This document shows positions 1 through 8,448 of a stretch of 64,000 nt of DNA, piece by piece (position 1 is the stretch's first letter; every line of letters starts with the position of its first letter). Under the pieces are notes generated by a model. It worked only from the letters and a program-made list of their open reading frames with translations. It ran no database searches and had not been told where the DNA came from. Position numbers and translations under genes: made by a program. Source of the stretch: Enterovibrio baiacu (GTDB taxonomy: Bacteria > Pseudomonadota > Gammaproteobacteria > Enterobacterales > Vibrionaceae); contig NZ_SCHN01000016.1 in NCBI RefSeq assembly GCF_004120195.1, positions 62,001 through 126,000 of the forward strand. Reading direction: 5' to 3'.

Positions 1-63
1 CGCGTTTATGCCGTATGGGCGATCGCCCAGCGCGCGCTTCTGCATGCTGCTAAAAAAATTTAA
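1..63 (+). CDS. 3' end of an unidentified upstream gene (partial)
   Basis: An open frame runs in from the window edge and ends at TAA 61-63, giving a 20-residue tail that finishes ALLHAAKKI. It stops just upstream of the palindrome and start of the ACR3 gene. In ars loci an arsR, arsC or similar gene would be expected here, but the tail is too short to identify. It could also be a chance open frame. Confidence 0.35.
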   Translation, partial: RVYAVWAIAQRALLHAAKKI

Positions 64-71
64 ATTGATAT

Positions 72-87
72 ATATGGAAAACCATAT
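72..87. promoter_or_regulatory. 16-bp palindrome upstream of the arsenite exporter
   Basis: ATATGG-AAAA-CCATAT is a perfect inverted repeat with 6-bp arms and a 4-base spacer, in AT-rich DNA 36 bases before the start of the ACR3 gene. ArsR/SmtB-family repressors bind short AT-rich inverted repeats in this position, so it is a reasonable operator candidate. No regulator gene is visible in the window. Confidence 0.4.
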
Positions 88-123
88 GTATCGGGTTGGT
101 TTGATAAAAAAGAGGGCGACTTA

Positions 124-1137
124 ATGGGAATGTTTGAACGCTACTTGTCCGTTTGGGTAGCGACATGTATTACTGCTGGGGTGATATTGGGAAACCTTGT
201 TCCATCTGTGTTTGCATCCATTGCAGGCTGGGAGTTTGCACACGTTAATCTTGTTGTCGCTGTGCTGATTTGGGTCATGATTTTCCCCATGATGGTTCAG
301 GTGGATTTCAGTGCGGTAAAAGATGTCGGCAAAAAGCCAAAGGGGATTGCGCTGACGTTAATCATTAACTGGTTAGTGAAACCTTTTACCATGGCTGCGC
401 TGGGTTGGCTGTTCTTTAAAGGGATATTTGCTGACTGGGTTGACCCGCAAACGGCCAGCGAATACATCGCTGGGATGATCTTGCTTGGCGTCGCGCCGTG
501 TACCGCCATGGTCTTCGTATGGAGTCAGCTGACCAAAGGTGATGCGAACTACACCTTGGTGCAAGTGTCGGTGAATGACATCATTATGGTGTTTGCGTTC
601 GCACCCATCACGGCATTGCTACTCGGTGTCAGCGATATCTCTGTGCCTTGGCAAACCCTGGCCAGTTCCGTGCTTCTCTATGTTGTGCTGCCGCTTGTGG
701 CAGGCGCGGTTGTTCGCAAAAAATTGCTTGATAAGGGCGAGGACAAACTCAATACTTTCCTCGCCGCGACAAAGCCATGGTCGATTGTCGGTTTGCTCGG
801 CACGGTTGTACTGCTCTTCGGCTTTCAGGCGGAAACCATCGTTAGCCAACCGCAATCTATCCTCTTGATTGCCATTCCACTGCTGATTCAAACCTACGGC
901 ATATTTGCCATTACCTATGGTGTCGCAAAGTGGATGAAATTACCGCATAACGTGGCGGCGCCAGCAGGCATGATTGGCACATCAAACTTCTTTGAATTGG
1001 CCGTCGCTGTTGCGATTTCACTCTTTGGCTTACATTCCGGTGCTGCGCTTGCAACTGTTGTGGGTGTGCTGGTGGAAGTACCTGTGATGCTGTCATTGGT
1101 GTGGTTTGCGAATCGCACGCGTCATTGGTTTGCTTAA
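124..1137 (+). CDS. ACR3-family arsenite efflux permease
   Basis: A 337-residue inner-membrane protein with about ten hydrophobic segments. The family block around the conserved cysteine is clear: [13 protein letters not shown] followed by [14 protein letters not shown], and a second conserved block near the C terminus contains [12 protein letters not shown]3 permeases export As(III), sometimes Sb(III), using the proton motive force. Length and motifs match bacterial ACR3 and exclude the unrelated 12-TM ArsB fold. The ATG at 124 follows the purine-rich AAAAAAGAGGG. A palindrome lies just upstream and an intrinsic terminator follows at once, so this is the last gene of its unit. The arsR and arsC partners, if present, lie left of the window. 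Confidence 0.88.
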   Translation: MGMFERYLSVWVATCITAGVILGNLVPSVFASIAGWEFAHVNLVVAVLIWVMIFPMMVQVDFSAVKDVGKKPKGIALTLIINWLVKPFTMAALGWLFFKGIFADWVDPQTASEYIAGMILLGVAPCTAMVFVWSQLTKGDANYTLVQVSVNDIIMVFAFAPITALLLGVSDISVPWQTLASSVLLYVVLPLVAGAVVRKKLLDKGEDKLNTFLAATKPWSIVGLLGTVVLLFGFQAETIVSQPQSILLIAIPLLIQTYGIFAITYGVAKWMKLPHNVAAPAGMIGTSNFFELAVAVAISLFGLHSGAALATVVGVLVEVPVMLSLVWFANRTRHWFA

Positions 1138-1158
1138 CACCTGCTTAAAACCTTGATG

Positions 1159-1184
1159 AAGCCCTGAATTTTCAGGGCTTTTTT
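1159..1184 (+). terminator. Rho-independent terminator after the ACR3 gene
   Basis: AAGCCCTGAA / TTCAGGGCTT form a 10-bp stem with a 2-base loop, followed by a T tract. It closes the arsenite exporter transcript. Confidence 0.85.
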
Positions 1185-1450
1185 GTCTCTATGAATACGT
1201 CCATGGCGAGGTACTCAGGGGGTATTTGCGTTTCACTTCACGATTGTTGGATGTCATTACTAATAACGCTATCAATGTGTTTTCAATCGGCGATAATTCT
1301 GACGATTCGGCCTCATATCAGTAAGTTACGCTTTGCGTTGTCTTGCAAAACCACAATGTAACGCCGTTGGGTTTGCGAACTGATTTTCATACTGTCGAAC
1401 ACGCCAGACCCTCGACCCCAACTTCAAAAAGACATGTAAAGGAATTCACC

Positions 1451-2371
1451 ATGAAACGATCCTTCGATCTCATCGGCGCACCGTTCAATCAGTTTGGCTC
1501 TGTAAAAACAGAGAAAAACACATTGGAAGAGCTGCGACGACTGGATGAGGAGCGTTGGTTGGGCTTGACTGAGTGGTTGGAAATGCGCAATTTGCGCTGG
1601 AACACGGATATTCAAGATAAAGGCGATGTGTTGCCCGACAACGAAGCCAAATTTCTCGTCAACCATGGGGAAGATATCGCGGCGTTGACGCGTTATGCCG
1701 AGCAGTTAAAACAGACGGTGATGCAGAGCTACCGAGAAGGACGCGTACCTGTTGTGGTAGGTGGCGATCATGCGATCACGGTCGGCACGGTGCAAGCGAC
1801 ATTGGAATACTTTCAAAAAGAGAAAGGCGAAAAGGTGGCCGTTGTGTGGGTGGATGCCCATGCCGATTGCAATACGGGACGCGGAAATTTACATGGCAAA
1901 CCCCTTGCGTTACTGATGGACAAATACCCTCACGACAATTGGACCGTGCCTGCTGATATTCGTTTATCACCGCAAGACATTTACTACGTGGCGGTGCGTG
2001 ACTTGATGTTGCCAGAAGCCGAGTTGATCAAAGAAGAAGGCATCGACTTATATAGCCCTGAGGTGATCGATGCGATTGGTTTTCGAACAATGCTGGATAG
2101 GCTGATTGCTGAGCTCGAAGGCAGCTATGATCGCTTTTTCGTTTCGTTTGATTATGACGCGCTTGATGGTGCAATTTTCCGTGCCTGTGCTACGCCTAAT
2201 GTGGGTGGCTTATCGGCGCGCGAAGCGCTCACGCTCGTTCATGAACTCGCGGCGCACCCTAAATTCGTCGGCATTGATTTTCTTGAGTATTTGCCTGAGA
2301 AAGACCCTGAAGGCATATCGAAAGAAATGATGATCAAATTGATAGATGCTGCATGGGGGTATCGTACTTAA
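1451..2371 (+). CDS. Arginase-family (ureohydrolase) protein, probable arginase
   Basis: A 306-residue cytoplasmic hydrolase of the arginase/agmatinase/formiminoglutamase superfamily. The binuclear manganese ligands are all present: GGDHAI, DAHAD and the D-x-D of SFDYDALD. Arginase would convert arginine to ornithine and urea. The usual DVDxxDP signature is replaced by DYDALDGAIF, so the exact guanidino substrate is uncertain; formiminoglutamase or a guanidino-acid hydrolase are alternatives. The frame is open further upstream, but the ATG at 1451 is chosen because GTAAAGGA precedes it at good spacing and the protein then begins like the family (KRSFDLIGAPF). The gene stands alone between terminators. 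No arginine transporter or hut gene is nearby. Confidence 0.78.
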   Translation: MKRSFDLIGAPFNQFGSVKTEKNTLEELRRLDEERWLGLTEWLEMRNLRWNTDIQDKGDVLPDNEAKFLVNHGEDIAALTRYAEQLKQTVMQSYREGRVPVVVGGDHAITVGTVQATLEYFQKEKGEKVAVVWVDAHADCNTGRGNLHGKPLALLMDKYPHDNWTVPADIRLSPQDIYYVAVRDLMLPEAELIKEEGIDLYSPEVIDAIGFRTMLDRLIAELEGSYDRFFVSFDYDALDGAIFRACATPNVGGLSAREALTLVHELAAHPKFVGIDFLEYLPEKDPEGISKEMMIKLIDAAWGYRT

Positions 2372-2410
2372 ACGCATGATCGCCTTTGCTCGCCCACCTT
2401 CTTTGCCTTG

Positions 2411-2438
2411 CGCCTCGGTCGTCGACCGGGGCGTTTTT
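2411..2438 (+). terminator. Rho-independent terminator after the arginase-family gene
   Basis: CGCCTCGGTCG pairs with CGACCGGGGCG (one G-T wobble) and is followed by TTTTT. Confidence 0.75.
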
Positions 2439-2497
2439 GTCTTCGTAGCTAATAATCCTGTAGTTGCACATGGTTACGCATTTGTCTCATAAATGAA

Positions 2498-2531
2498 CTA
2501 AACATAAATGTATTGAATTCTTTATGTTTAG
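2498..2531 (+). promoter_or_regulatory. Inverted repeat abutting the Shine-Dalgarno of the diguanylate cyclase
   Basis: CTAAACATAAA (2498-2508) and TTTATGTTTAG (2521-2531) are perfect 11-bp arms separated by 12 bases. The right arm runs directly into the ribosome binding site GGGAGGGAG (2531-2539) of the gene starting at 2541. It could be a repressor operator over the promoter or, if transcribed, a stem next to the SD that affects translation. Confidence 0.55.
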
Positions 2532-2540
2532 GGAGGGAGC

Positions 2541-4157
2541 ATGGCTAGGCTAAAGCGACGTTATATTCGAACGTTCGCCGTCATCATCGGAATCGTATTT
2601 TCCACCAGTCTCTCAGCCCTTTTTAGCGCCTCTGAACATGAAAATATTGTGTCTGACTTTGAATTTGAGGTAGAGCGAAAAGCGGCTGCACTTTCTCAAA
2701 CTCTCGACATGAATTTCGAGGCACTTCAATCGATTAGCACTCTGTTCAGAAGTTATCCCGACACGGGATTTTTGATGTTTCAGCAAGAAGCACAACGCAT
2801 CTTGCAACGGCACTCAGGCATTCAGGGCCTTGAGTGGGCACCGCGTATTAAACAAGATGAGCGCACAGATGCTGAACGCGTGATGCAGCTGTATTTTCCT
2901 GAGTTTTCCTTCACCCATATTTCGCCTCATGGCAACATGGCCATTGCCAAAGAGAGCCCTGAATATTATCCCGTGTATTACATAGAACCGTATTTCGGGA
3001 ATGAACGGGTACTGGGTTTTGATATTGCCTCCAACCCTCGTCGCATGGCGACCTTGATAGAGGCTCGAGATTCGGGCCAGGCGAAAGCGACGGCCAGTAT
3101 TCGTTTGATTCAAGAAACCGAAAACCAGCGGGGGTTTCTTACCATGGTACCTATCTACCAAGGAGCTGTATCCACCCTCGCAAACAGGCAAAAGAATATC
3201 ATCGGCATCGTGCTCGCCTCGTATCGTATTGGCGATATTTTTGTGATGTCCCAACACGGGGAGTTGCCGACGGATTTATCTATCCGACTGATCGATATCA
3301 CTAACCCCAAGCAGACAGAAGTGCTGTTTGATAAAACCCCAAGAGACAGTGTCTTGTCTAACGACCTGCGTTACACCACGTTATTGCCGCCCGTTCTTGG
3401 CCGTCAGTGGCAGATGGAAGTGACCGCTACGGACGCCTACCTCTTAGGGAAAAAGAGCATGACGCCGGCCATTGTATTTATCTCGGGCATCTTGTTGACC
3501 GCCTTTTTCACCGCCTATTTAAGCCTGTTGTTTCGCCATTCTGGTTTGGTTGAAAAAGAGGTGATTGAACGAACAAAAGATCTCGATTTTGCCAACAACG
3601 AACTGAAGAAGCTTTCTCAGAACGATGCACTCACGGGGCTATACAATCGGCGCTATTTTGACGAGTACGCGAGCCGCGAATGGTTAAGGGCTCAGCGTAC
3701 TCAATCCCCGTTGTCGTTACTCTTAATTGATGTCGACCATTTTAAGAAATACAACGACAGTTACGGGCACCTTGCTGGAGACGGTTGTTTAAAGAAAATT
3801 GCCTCAGCACTTCAACATGCGTTAATGCGCTCGCAGGACATTGTGTGTCGATATGGCGGTGAAGAGTTTGTGATGGTGCTGCCAGACACAACAACCCCCG
3901 GTAATGTGGCAGAACGCTGTCGCGCAAAGATAAAAGCACTCGGCATTGAACACAGCAACAATGAAGACAAAGGCAAAGTCACCATCAGTATTGGGGCGGC
4001 AACGGCCACACCGAGTGGGAAGAATCAGTTTCAAGATCTCTTTAACGCCGCTGATGAAGCCTTGTATGAGGCAAAATCTAGCGGTCGAGATTGTATTGTG
4101 ATTCGAACCGACGATACGAAAAGTGATCCTTTGCCCAATGAAGATTTACGTGCGTAG
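2541..4157 (+). CDS. Membrane diguanylate cyclase with periplasmic CHASE domain
   Basis: A 538-residue protein predicted to make cyclic di-GMP from two GTP. Residues about 11-29 form a first membrane segment and 60-270 a CHASE-type periplasmic sensor (GFDIASNPRR, TMVPIY). A second membrane segment lies near 310-330, then a short linker and a GGDEF domain from about 355. The active-site loop is GGEEF at 439-443, a permitted variant of GGDEF, so the enzyme should be active. An inhibitory I-site RxxD (RSQD, 430-433) sits five residues before it, implying product feedback. The start at 2541 has a strong SD. The ligand is unknown. It is monocistronic, with an inverted repeat upstream and a terminator downstream. 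Confidence 0.92.
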   Translation: MARLKRRYIRTFAVIIGIVFSTSLSALFSASEHENIVSDFEFEVERKAAALSQTLDMNFEALQSISTLFRSYPDTGFLMFQQEAQRILQRHSGIQGLEWAPRIKQDERTDAERVMQLYFPEFSFTHISPHGNMAIAKESPEYYPVYYIEPYFGNERVLGFDIASNPRRMATLIEARDSGQAKATASIRLIQETENQRGFLTMVPIYQGAVSTLANRQKNIIGIVLASYRIGDIFVMSQHGELPTDLSIRLIDITNPKQTEVLFDKTPRDSVLSNDLRYTTLLPPVLGRQWQMEVTATDAYLLGKKSMTPAIVFISGILLTAFFTAYLSLLFRHSGLVEKEVIERTKDLDFANNELKKLSQNDALTGLYNRRYFDEYASREWLRAQRTQSPLSLLLIDVDHFKKYNDSYGHLAGDGCLKKIASALQHALMRSQDIVCRYGGEEFVMVLPDTTTPGNVAERCRAKIKALGIEHSNNEDKGKVTISIGAATATPSGKNQFQDLFNAADEALYEAKSSGRDCIVIRTDDTKSDPLPNEDLRA

Positions 4158-4161
4158 AATG

Positions 4162-4189
4162 AAAATGCCCCTAAGTAGGGGCATTTTTA
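4162..4189 (+). terminator. Terminator between convergent cyclase and sirtuin genes
   Basis: AAAATGCCCC / GGGGCATTTTT with a 6-base loop. A-rich and T-rich flanks mean it can serve both the + strand cyclase gene and the - strand sirtuin operon. Confidence 0.85.
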
Positions 4190-4263
4190 GGTGAACAAGG
4201 CTGAGGCTAACTCGCGCTATCAAATCAAATAATCAAGGCAACCACTCAATGCATGTCACGCAC

Positions 4264-5130
4264 TCAAGCGGTGCTCACTGGCTGTGAAATACCTTCAACA
4301 AAGGCACGAATATCGCCTTGAACAGCAATCGCCTTGTCACCCAAGCTTGGCGGCACGTTTGCATGATCTAAGTTCACGCGCACCAAGGTTGTATCAGGGA
4401 AAGACGCGGTGATTTGCTCCATCGGCTTTCTGATCACTGTGGGTGTGTTAAAACCCGAACCGAGATCTAACACCACGACCTTTTTATCCATGTTTGCGTT
4501 GAGCCATTCGATCAAGCGCTGGCGTTCTTCTTCGTGCACGGTATCGATGAAAGAACCATCAATACGTGCATGAATGAACATATCCTCGCCGCAGTTCGGA
4601 CACTTAGGTACGGCCTCGTCAGAGGTCAGCACCTGCGCCATTGAATCAAAACTCTCATCCATCTTGTCGAGGAAGGGTTTGATGTCCCACACTTCTTGGC
4701 TGCAAGGCACAGTGCATTGGATCTTGCCATAGTCACCTTGTGGGGTGTAAACCTGATGCCTATCAAAACCACTTTTGTAGAACAGGCCATCGACGTTGGA
4801 GGTCATCACAAAGTGGGTTTTGTCTTTCACACGTTCATAAAGCGCACGGTACAACGGGTTTTCTTTCTGTGAAAAATACACATATTCCAAATGTACTTTG
4901 TAGTAGCCCCATTGCTCACGCTGTGTCCAAGCGGAATAGCCCATGAGGTCATACTGTGTACGGAATCCTTTCTTTACCCATCCCGGATACACTTGCGCGA
5001 ATTTTTCGCGATCCAAGTAGTTAATGCCAGCGGCAGCAGAAAGCCCCGCACCAGCGCCGATGAGGATTGCATCTGCGTCATCCAATAACCTTGCGACTTG
5101 CTGCAATGTTTGGTGGTTTAGTGTTGACAT
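4264..5130 (-). CDS. Macrodomain-linked sirtuin (SirTM, class M), probable protein ADP-ribosyltransferase
   Basis: A 288-residue Sir2-fold protein. The NAD-binding motif GAGAGLSAAAG is at residues 25-35, the ribose-binding TSNVDG follows, and a four-cysteine zinc knuckle is present (CTVPC, CPNC). Canonical sirtuins carry a catalytic His in a HG motif after NVDG; here the equivalent stretch reads TPQGDYG, with Gln. That substitution and the overlapping macrodomain gene are hallmarks of class M sirtuins, which mono-ADP-ribosylate proteins instead of deacetylating them. The start overlaps the upstream macrodomain gene by 13 bases, so the two are probably translationally coupled. The usual lipoate ligase and GcvH-like substrate genes of firmicute SirTM operons are absent. 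Assignment is by motif only. Confidence 0.85.
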   Translation of the reverse strand: MSTLNHQTLQQVARLLDDADAILIGAGAGLSAAAGINYLDREKFAQVYPGWVKKGFRTQYDLMGYSAWTQREQWGYYKVHLEYVYFSQKENPLYRALYERVKDKTHFVMTSNVDGLFYKSGFDRHQVYTPQGDYGKIQCTVPCSQEVWDIKPFLDKMDESFDSMAQVLTSDEAVPKCPNCGEDMFIHARIDGSFIDTVHEEERQRLIEWLNANMDKKVVVLDLGSGFNTPTVIRKPMEQITASFPDTTLVRVNLDHANVPPSLGDKAIAVQGDIRAFVEGISQPVSTA

Positions 5131-6041
5131 ACAAACTCCTCCATAACGGATTGATAGATGTGGTGGTCATGATCGCTAAAGACATTAAATATCACGATGT
5201 CGAGCGCGTTCGAATTGTCCTTTAACCATTGCGTAACGGTGTAGAGTGCAATGGGTGTTGCCTGTTCGACGGGGTAACCAAACACGCCCGTTGAAATGGC
5301 ACAAAATGCCACGCTACGAATGTCTGATAGCTGTGTACAGGCATCCAGTGTGCGCCGGTAACACGAGGCCAATTGTTGTTTGTGTTGCTCGGTAACACGC
5401 CCTTGTGCAATAGGGCCAACGGTATGAATGACGTAACGTGATGGCAAATTGTATGCCCGCGTTACCTTCGCCTCTCCCGTGGGTTCAGCGCTGCCTTGCT
5501 GTTGCATGATGGCATCGCAATCTGCCCGCAATTGAACGCCTGCGCGGCTATGGATCACGTTGTCGATGCACTTGTGCTGTGGTTGGAAGCAGCCAAGTAA
5601 GCGGTTGTTCGCCGCGTTCACGATGGCATCGATTTCAAGTGTCGTGATGTCCCCTTGCCAAAGCAGCACCTTAGTGTTGCCGACATTAAAAAACGGCATT
5701 TTCGCAAGCTCTGTGGCTTGAACGGTTTCTCGTTGCGATTCTTCAATGTGAAGTAAGGTGTTGAGCTTTACTTCCGCCTCTTTCGACAAACTGTTGGGTG
5801 GCAGCACTGTGATGAGTGAGTCCAGCAAGGTGCGCTGCATTTTCTCGTCATACTGATTGGGATCATCAATGCCAAACTGTGCCAGTGAATCCCCCAACAT
5901 CTGCAGTAAATCCTTCACCAATTCAGAAGGTTTTCCTGCTTTTTCCAGCGTTGCGATATAGCGTTCGTGTAAGTGAACGCGTTCTGCATAGGCTGAAAGC
6001 GGTAACGCTTTATTGTGAGGTGTGAGCGTTTTCAGCGTCAT
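5118..6041 (-). CDS. Zinc-containing macrodomain protein, probable protein ADP-ribosylhydrolase
   Basis: A 307-residue protein. Residues about 1-115 are a helical N-terminal region, followed by a macrodomain beginning near TKVLLWQGDITTLEIDAIVNAANN. The block GCFQPQHKCIDNVIHSRAG carries the Cys/His/Cys residues that bind a catalytic zinc in the Zn-macro class. AISTGVFGYP is the diphosphate-binding loop. Such enzymes remove ADP-ribose from proteins modified by the partner SirTM, making a reversible switch. It is the first gene of the - strand operon and overlaps the sirtuin gene by 13 bases. The substrate is unknown, and no candidate acceptor protein is encoded next door. Confidence 0.87.
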   Translation of the reverse strand: MTLKTLTPHNKALPLSAYAERVHLHERYIATLEKAGKPSELVKDLLQMLGDSLAQFGIDDPNQYDEKMQRTLLDSLITVLPPNSLSKEAEVKLNTLLHIEESQRETVQATELAKMPFFNVGNTKVLLWQGDITTLEIDAIVNAANNRLLGCFQPQHKCIDNVIHSRAGVQLRADCDAIMQQQGSAEPTGEAKVTRAYNLPSRYVIHTVGPIAQGRVTEQHKQQLASCYRRTLDACTQLSDIRSVAFCAISTGVFGYPVEQATPIALYTVTQWLKDNSNALDIVIFNVFSDHDHHIYQSVMEEFVCQH

Positions 6042-6116
6042 GTCGCCTCCTGATAAGTGGTGAAGTTCGGTGTGTTGAACGCGATGTAAAAACGCGAAAC
6101 GTCTTTCGGTGACGCT

Positions 6117-6147
6117 AAAAAGAGAGGCACTGTTTATTCAGTGCCTC
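6117..6147 (-). terminator. Rho-independent terminator of the SnoaL lipoprotein gene
   Basis: Read on the - strand, AGGCACTG / CAGTGCCT with a 6-base loop is followed by CTCTTTTTAG. It lies between the lipoprotein gene and the macrodomain gene, separating them into two units. Confidence 0.82.
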
Positions 6148-6174
6148 GGTGCTTCATTGGAACAACGTGAGGGC

Positions 6175-7038
6175 TTATTGGAAGCCAAATTTACCGTTGT
6201 CGTTTTTCCATGTATCACGGGCTGGGATGGTTTCAATGGCGTCCCAGTGCTCAACAATTTTGTCGTTTTCAACGCGGAACAAGTCATAAAACGACACGTG
6301 ATTGTTTAAAAATTCACCTTCGCTGATCGCCAGTACGAAGTTACCCTGACCCAAAATCTTGTGTGTTTTGGAGTAAGACATGCTCATGCCTTGTTCTGCC
6401 ATGGCTTTCAGTGCGGCACCTAACCCACTCAGACCGTCAGCAACATCTGGGTTATGTTGTAGGTATGCGCTGTCCTCGTTATCAATAAAGTCGTTGATGC
6501 GCGCCATGTTGCCGTCATGCAAAATGGTTTGAACAAAGTCCGCCACCAAGGCTTTGTTTTGTTCGGTTTTCGCAATGTCTTTAATCTCGGTTGCTCCATC
6601 TAGCTGAGTGCGGCCACTGGCATTTGCAGGCGCGAGGTCTTGCAAGTTATCCCAGTGTTCTACAATCAGGCCGTTTTCAAAACGGAACACATCAAACCCT
6701 ACTTTTGGACCAAAGAAGTCATATTCTGTGTGGGTGACAACATAGTCTCCATCGGTAAAGGCGCGCTTCACATCGGCTTTCGCGCTGCCTTCTGGCAACA
6801 TTTGCATGATCTCACCGAACCCAGCAAGCCCATCACCGACTGCGAGATTGTGTTGTGTGTATTCATTCGGATTTATGTAAGCAACGGGTGCTGCATCGCC
6901 TGTTTCAATGCTTTCAAGTAACGCAACGGCTTTTTCTTGATTCGTCGGCACATCGTGCGTTGGCAGAGTACACGCAGTAACACCTAACACGCTGGCAGCG
7001 ACAAGTGTTTTGGTAAGCACGTTAGTAAGCGTTTTCAT
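6175..7038 (-). CDS. Lipoprotein with two tandem SnoaL-like (NTF2-fold) domains
   Basis: A 287-residue predicted lipoprotein: the signal peptide ends in a lipobox GVTAC with Cys23. The mature part holds two copies of a SnoaL-like polyketide-cyclase/NTF2 fold of about 115 residues each. The duplication is visible: YTQHNLAVGDGLAGFGEIM in the first copy and YLQHNPDVADGLSGLGAAL in the second, each followed by a DxFRxEnxxIVEHWD block. SnoaL folds bind small hydrophobic ligands or catalyse diverse isomerisations, so no reaction can be assigned. The AraC-type regulator gene upstream on the same strand may control it. The N-terminal copy is slightly more divergent. A terminator follows. Confidence 0.75.
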   Translation of the reverse strand: MKTLTNVLTKTLVAASVLGVTACTLPTHDVPTNQEKAVALLESIETGDAAPVAYINPNEYTQHNLAVGDGLAGFGEIMQMLPEGSAKADVKRAFTDGDYVVTHTEYDFFGPKVGFDVFRFENGLIVEHWDNLQDLAPANASGRTQLDGATEIKDIAKTEQNKALVADFVQTILHDGNMARINDFIDNEDSAYLQHNPDVADGLSGLGAALKAMAEQGMSMSYSKTHKILGQGNFVLAISEGEFLNNHVSFYDLFRVENDKIVEHWDAIETIPARDTWKNDNGKFGFQ

Positions 7039-7335
7039 TCAATCTTCCTTATTCGATGTTGAGAGCGACTTATGATTGTTGTTCCCAGTGAGGCGTTTTT
7101 TTTGTCTTGGGTTCAGCCAGGAACGTTTTGCTTGGGAATCATAATAGGGAGGAAAGGGCAGGCTGTGCAGAGTGGATATGTGCTTAAAACTGGTGAATCT
7201 CGAACCTTATTAGCGAAAGCTTATGAGATTTGTTTATCAATCAGTTAGAGATGAAAAGAGCAATGTATGGGCGAAAATGGCGGCCTGAAACCGCTGTTTT
7301 TAGATGGGTTGTTAAAAGAAAAAGATGCCTAAAAA

Positions 7336-8226
7336 CTAAAGTGCAGGAGTGATATATAACTTCTGAAATTGGCTCGGTGTGAGCTGCGTTTCTTTCTTAA
7401 AATACTTCACAAAATTGCTCGCATCTTCAAAGCCAAAATCAAAGGCGATTTGTTGTGAGGTGATGTTGCTGACCACTAAGCGGCGTTTGATTTCCAAGAT
7501 GGTGAAGTTGTCGATCACTTGCTTTGCGGTTAGCCCCGCGGCCAATTTGCACACGTGATTGAGGGTTTTGTAGGTGGTGCCAATTTGGCTGGCGTACCAG
7601 TTTGCATCTCTCACACGCTGGAAGTTGGATTGCAGCAAAGTAAAGAAACGCGAAAAGGTGGCGCTTTGCGATTGGGACAGCGACTCGCAGTGTTCATCAG
7701 GCTGTTGGCGTTTAAGTATGAGCGCCAGTGCAGAAAAGAGGTACATCACGATCAATGGGTCACGATCGTTGAGGTCGAGTTCTTGCGTTATTTGGATAAT
7801 CAGGTTGTGGGTGCGTTCGCGGCTTTCGCCTTCTAACTGCAAGAACGGGGAATGCTGCTGATTGAGATGCGTAGGGGTGTAGTTAGGCAAACGCATGTTG
7901 GTGTGCAGGTTATCGAGAAAGGCTTGCGTGAAGATCAGAATCTTCCCTTTTGGTTGGGAAGTGTTATCAAAGGCATGGACTTGGTCGCGTTGAACGAACA
8001 GCATGGTGCCGGGTTTAAACGGGTATTCTTTGAAATCCACCATGTGAACGCCTTCGCCTTCCTCAATGAATATCATCATGAAAAAGGAAACACGGTGAGG
8101 GGCGGCCGGATCGTGATCATAGCCTTTACTGCGGTAGATTTTAGCCATGTCGATGATTTCGAACTCGGCTTGCTCTGTGCTCTCGTAACTAAAGCCAACG
8201 TTCGGTATTTGCATGACGGTATCCAT
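7336..8226 (-). CDS. AraC-family transcriptional regulator
   Basis: A 296-residue protein with an N-terminal cupin-like sensor domain (residues about 25-130, containing GTMLFVQRDQVHAF) and a C-terminal pair of helix-turn-helix motifs (about 200-290). The second HTH shows the family signature IAFDFGFEDASNFVKYFKK. Such proteins are ligand-responsive activators. The most plausible target is the lipoprotein gene 297 bases downstream on the same strand; the helicase gene is separated by an intergenic region. The start has only a weak ribosome site; an ATG four codons in is an alternative. Confidence 0.83.
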   Translation of the reverse strand: MDTVMQIPNVGFSYESTEQAEFEIIDMAKIYRSKGYDHDPAAPHRVSFFMMIFIEEGEGVHMVDFKEYPFKPGTMLFVQRDQVHAFDNTSQPKGKILIFTQAFLDNLHTNMRLPNYTPTHLNQQHSPFLQLEGESRERTHNLIIQITQELDLNDRDPLIVMYLFSALALILKRQQPDEHCESLSQSQSATFSRFFTLLQSNFQRVRDANWYASQIGTTYKTLNHVCKLAAGLTAKQVIDNFTILEIKRRLVVSNITSQQIAFDFGFEDASNFVKYFKKETQLTPSQFQKLYITPAL

Positions 8227-8264
8227 TCTTAATCTGTGTTAAGTGTATACCTTCATACGCGCTA

Positions 8265-8285
8265 TCTCGTGGTTAAGTAACGAGA
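8265..8285. promoter_or_regulatory. Short inverted repeat upstream of the AraC-type gene
   Basis: TCTCGT and ACGAGA flank a 9-base spacer, 39 bases upstream of the AraC-family start. Possible operator or autoregulatory site; evidence is position and symmetry only. Confidence 0.25.
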
Positions 8286-8418
8286 AATCGGCAAATGCCA
8301 CGTGTTATTTTCAGACTTGGCGCAGATTTTCAGCACTGCTAATGACGTTGCCGCTGTTACAACCAAGTCCGATATCCATGCTTTCATTGCCGATCAATAG
8401 CCATGCTTCACACGATGC

Positions 8419-8448
8419 GTAGCTGTAGCTGTAGCTGTAGCTGTAGCT
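8419..8448. repeat. Hexanucleotide microsatellite (GTAGCT)x5
   Basis: Five perfect tandem copies of GTAGCT end at 8448, the last base of the helicase stop codon on the - strand. A hexamer changes length without shifting frame. Here it lies in the 3' untranslated region, so copy-number change would alter the tail of the transcript only. Confidence 0.9.

Noticed and set aside
2814-3257. 147-residue - strand frame inside the cyclase gene
   Set aside because: Fully inside a well-supported CHASE-GGDEF gene, with no motif or ribosome site.
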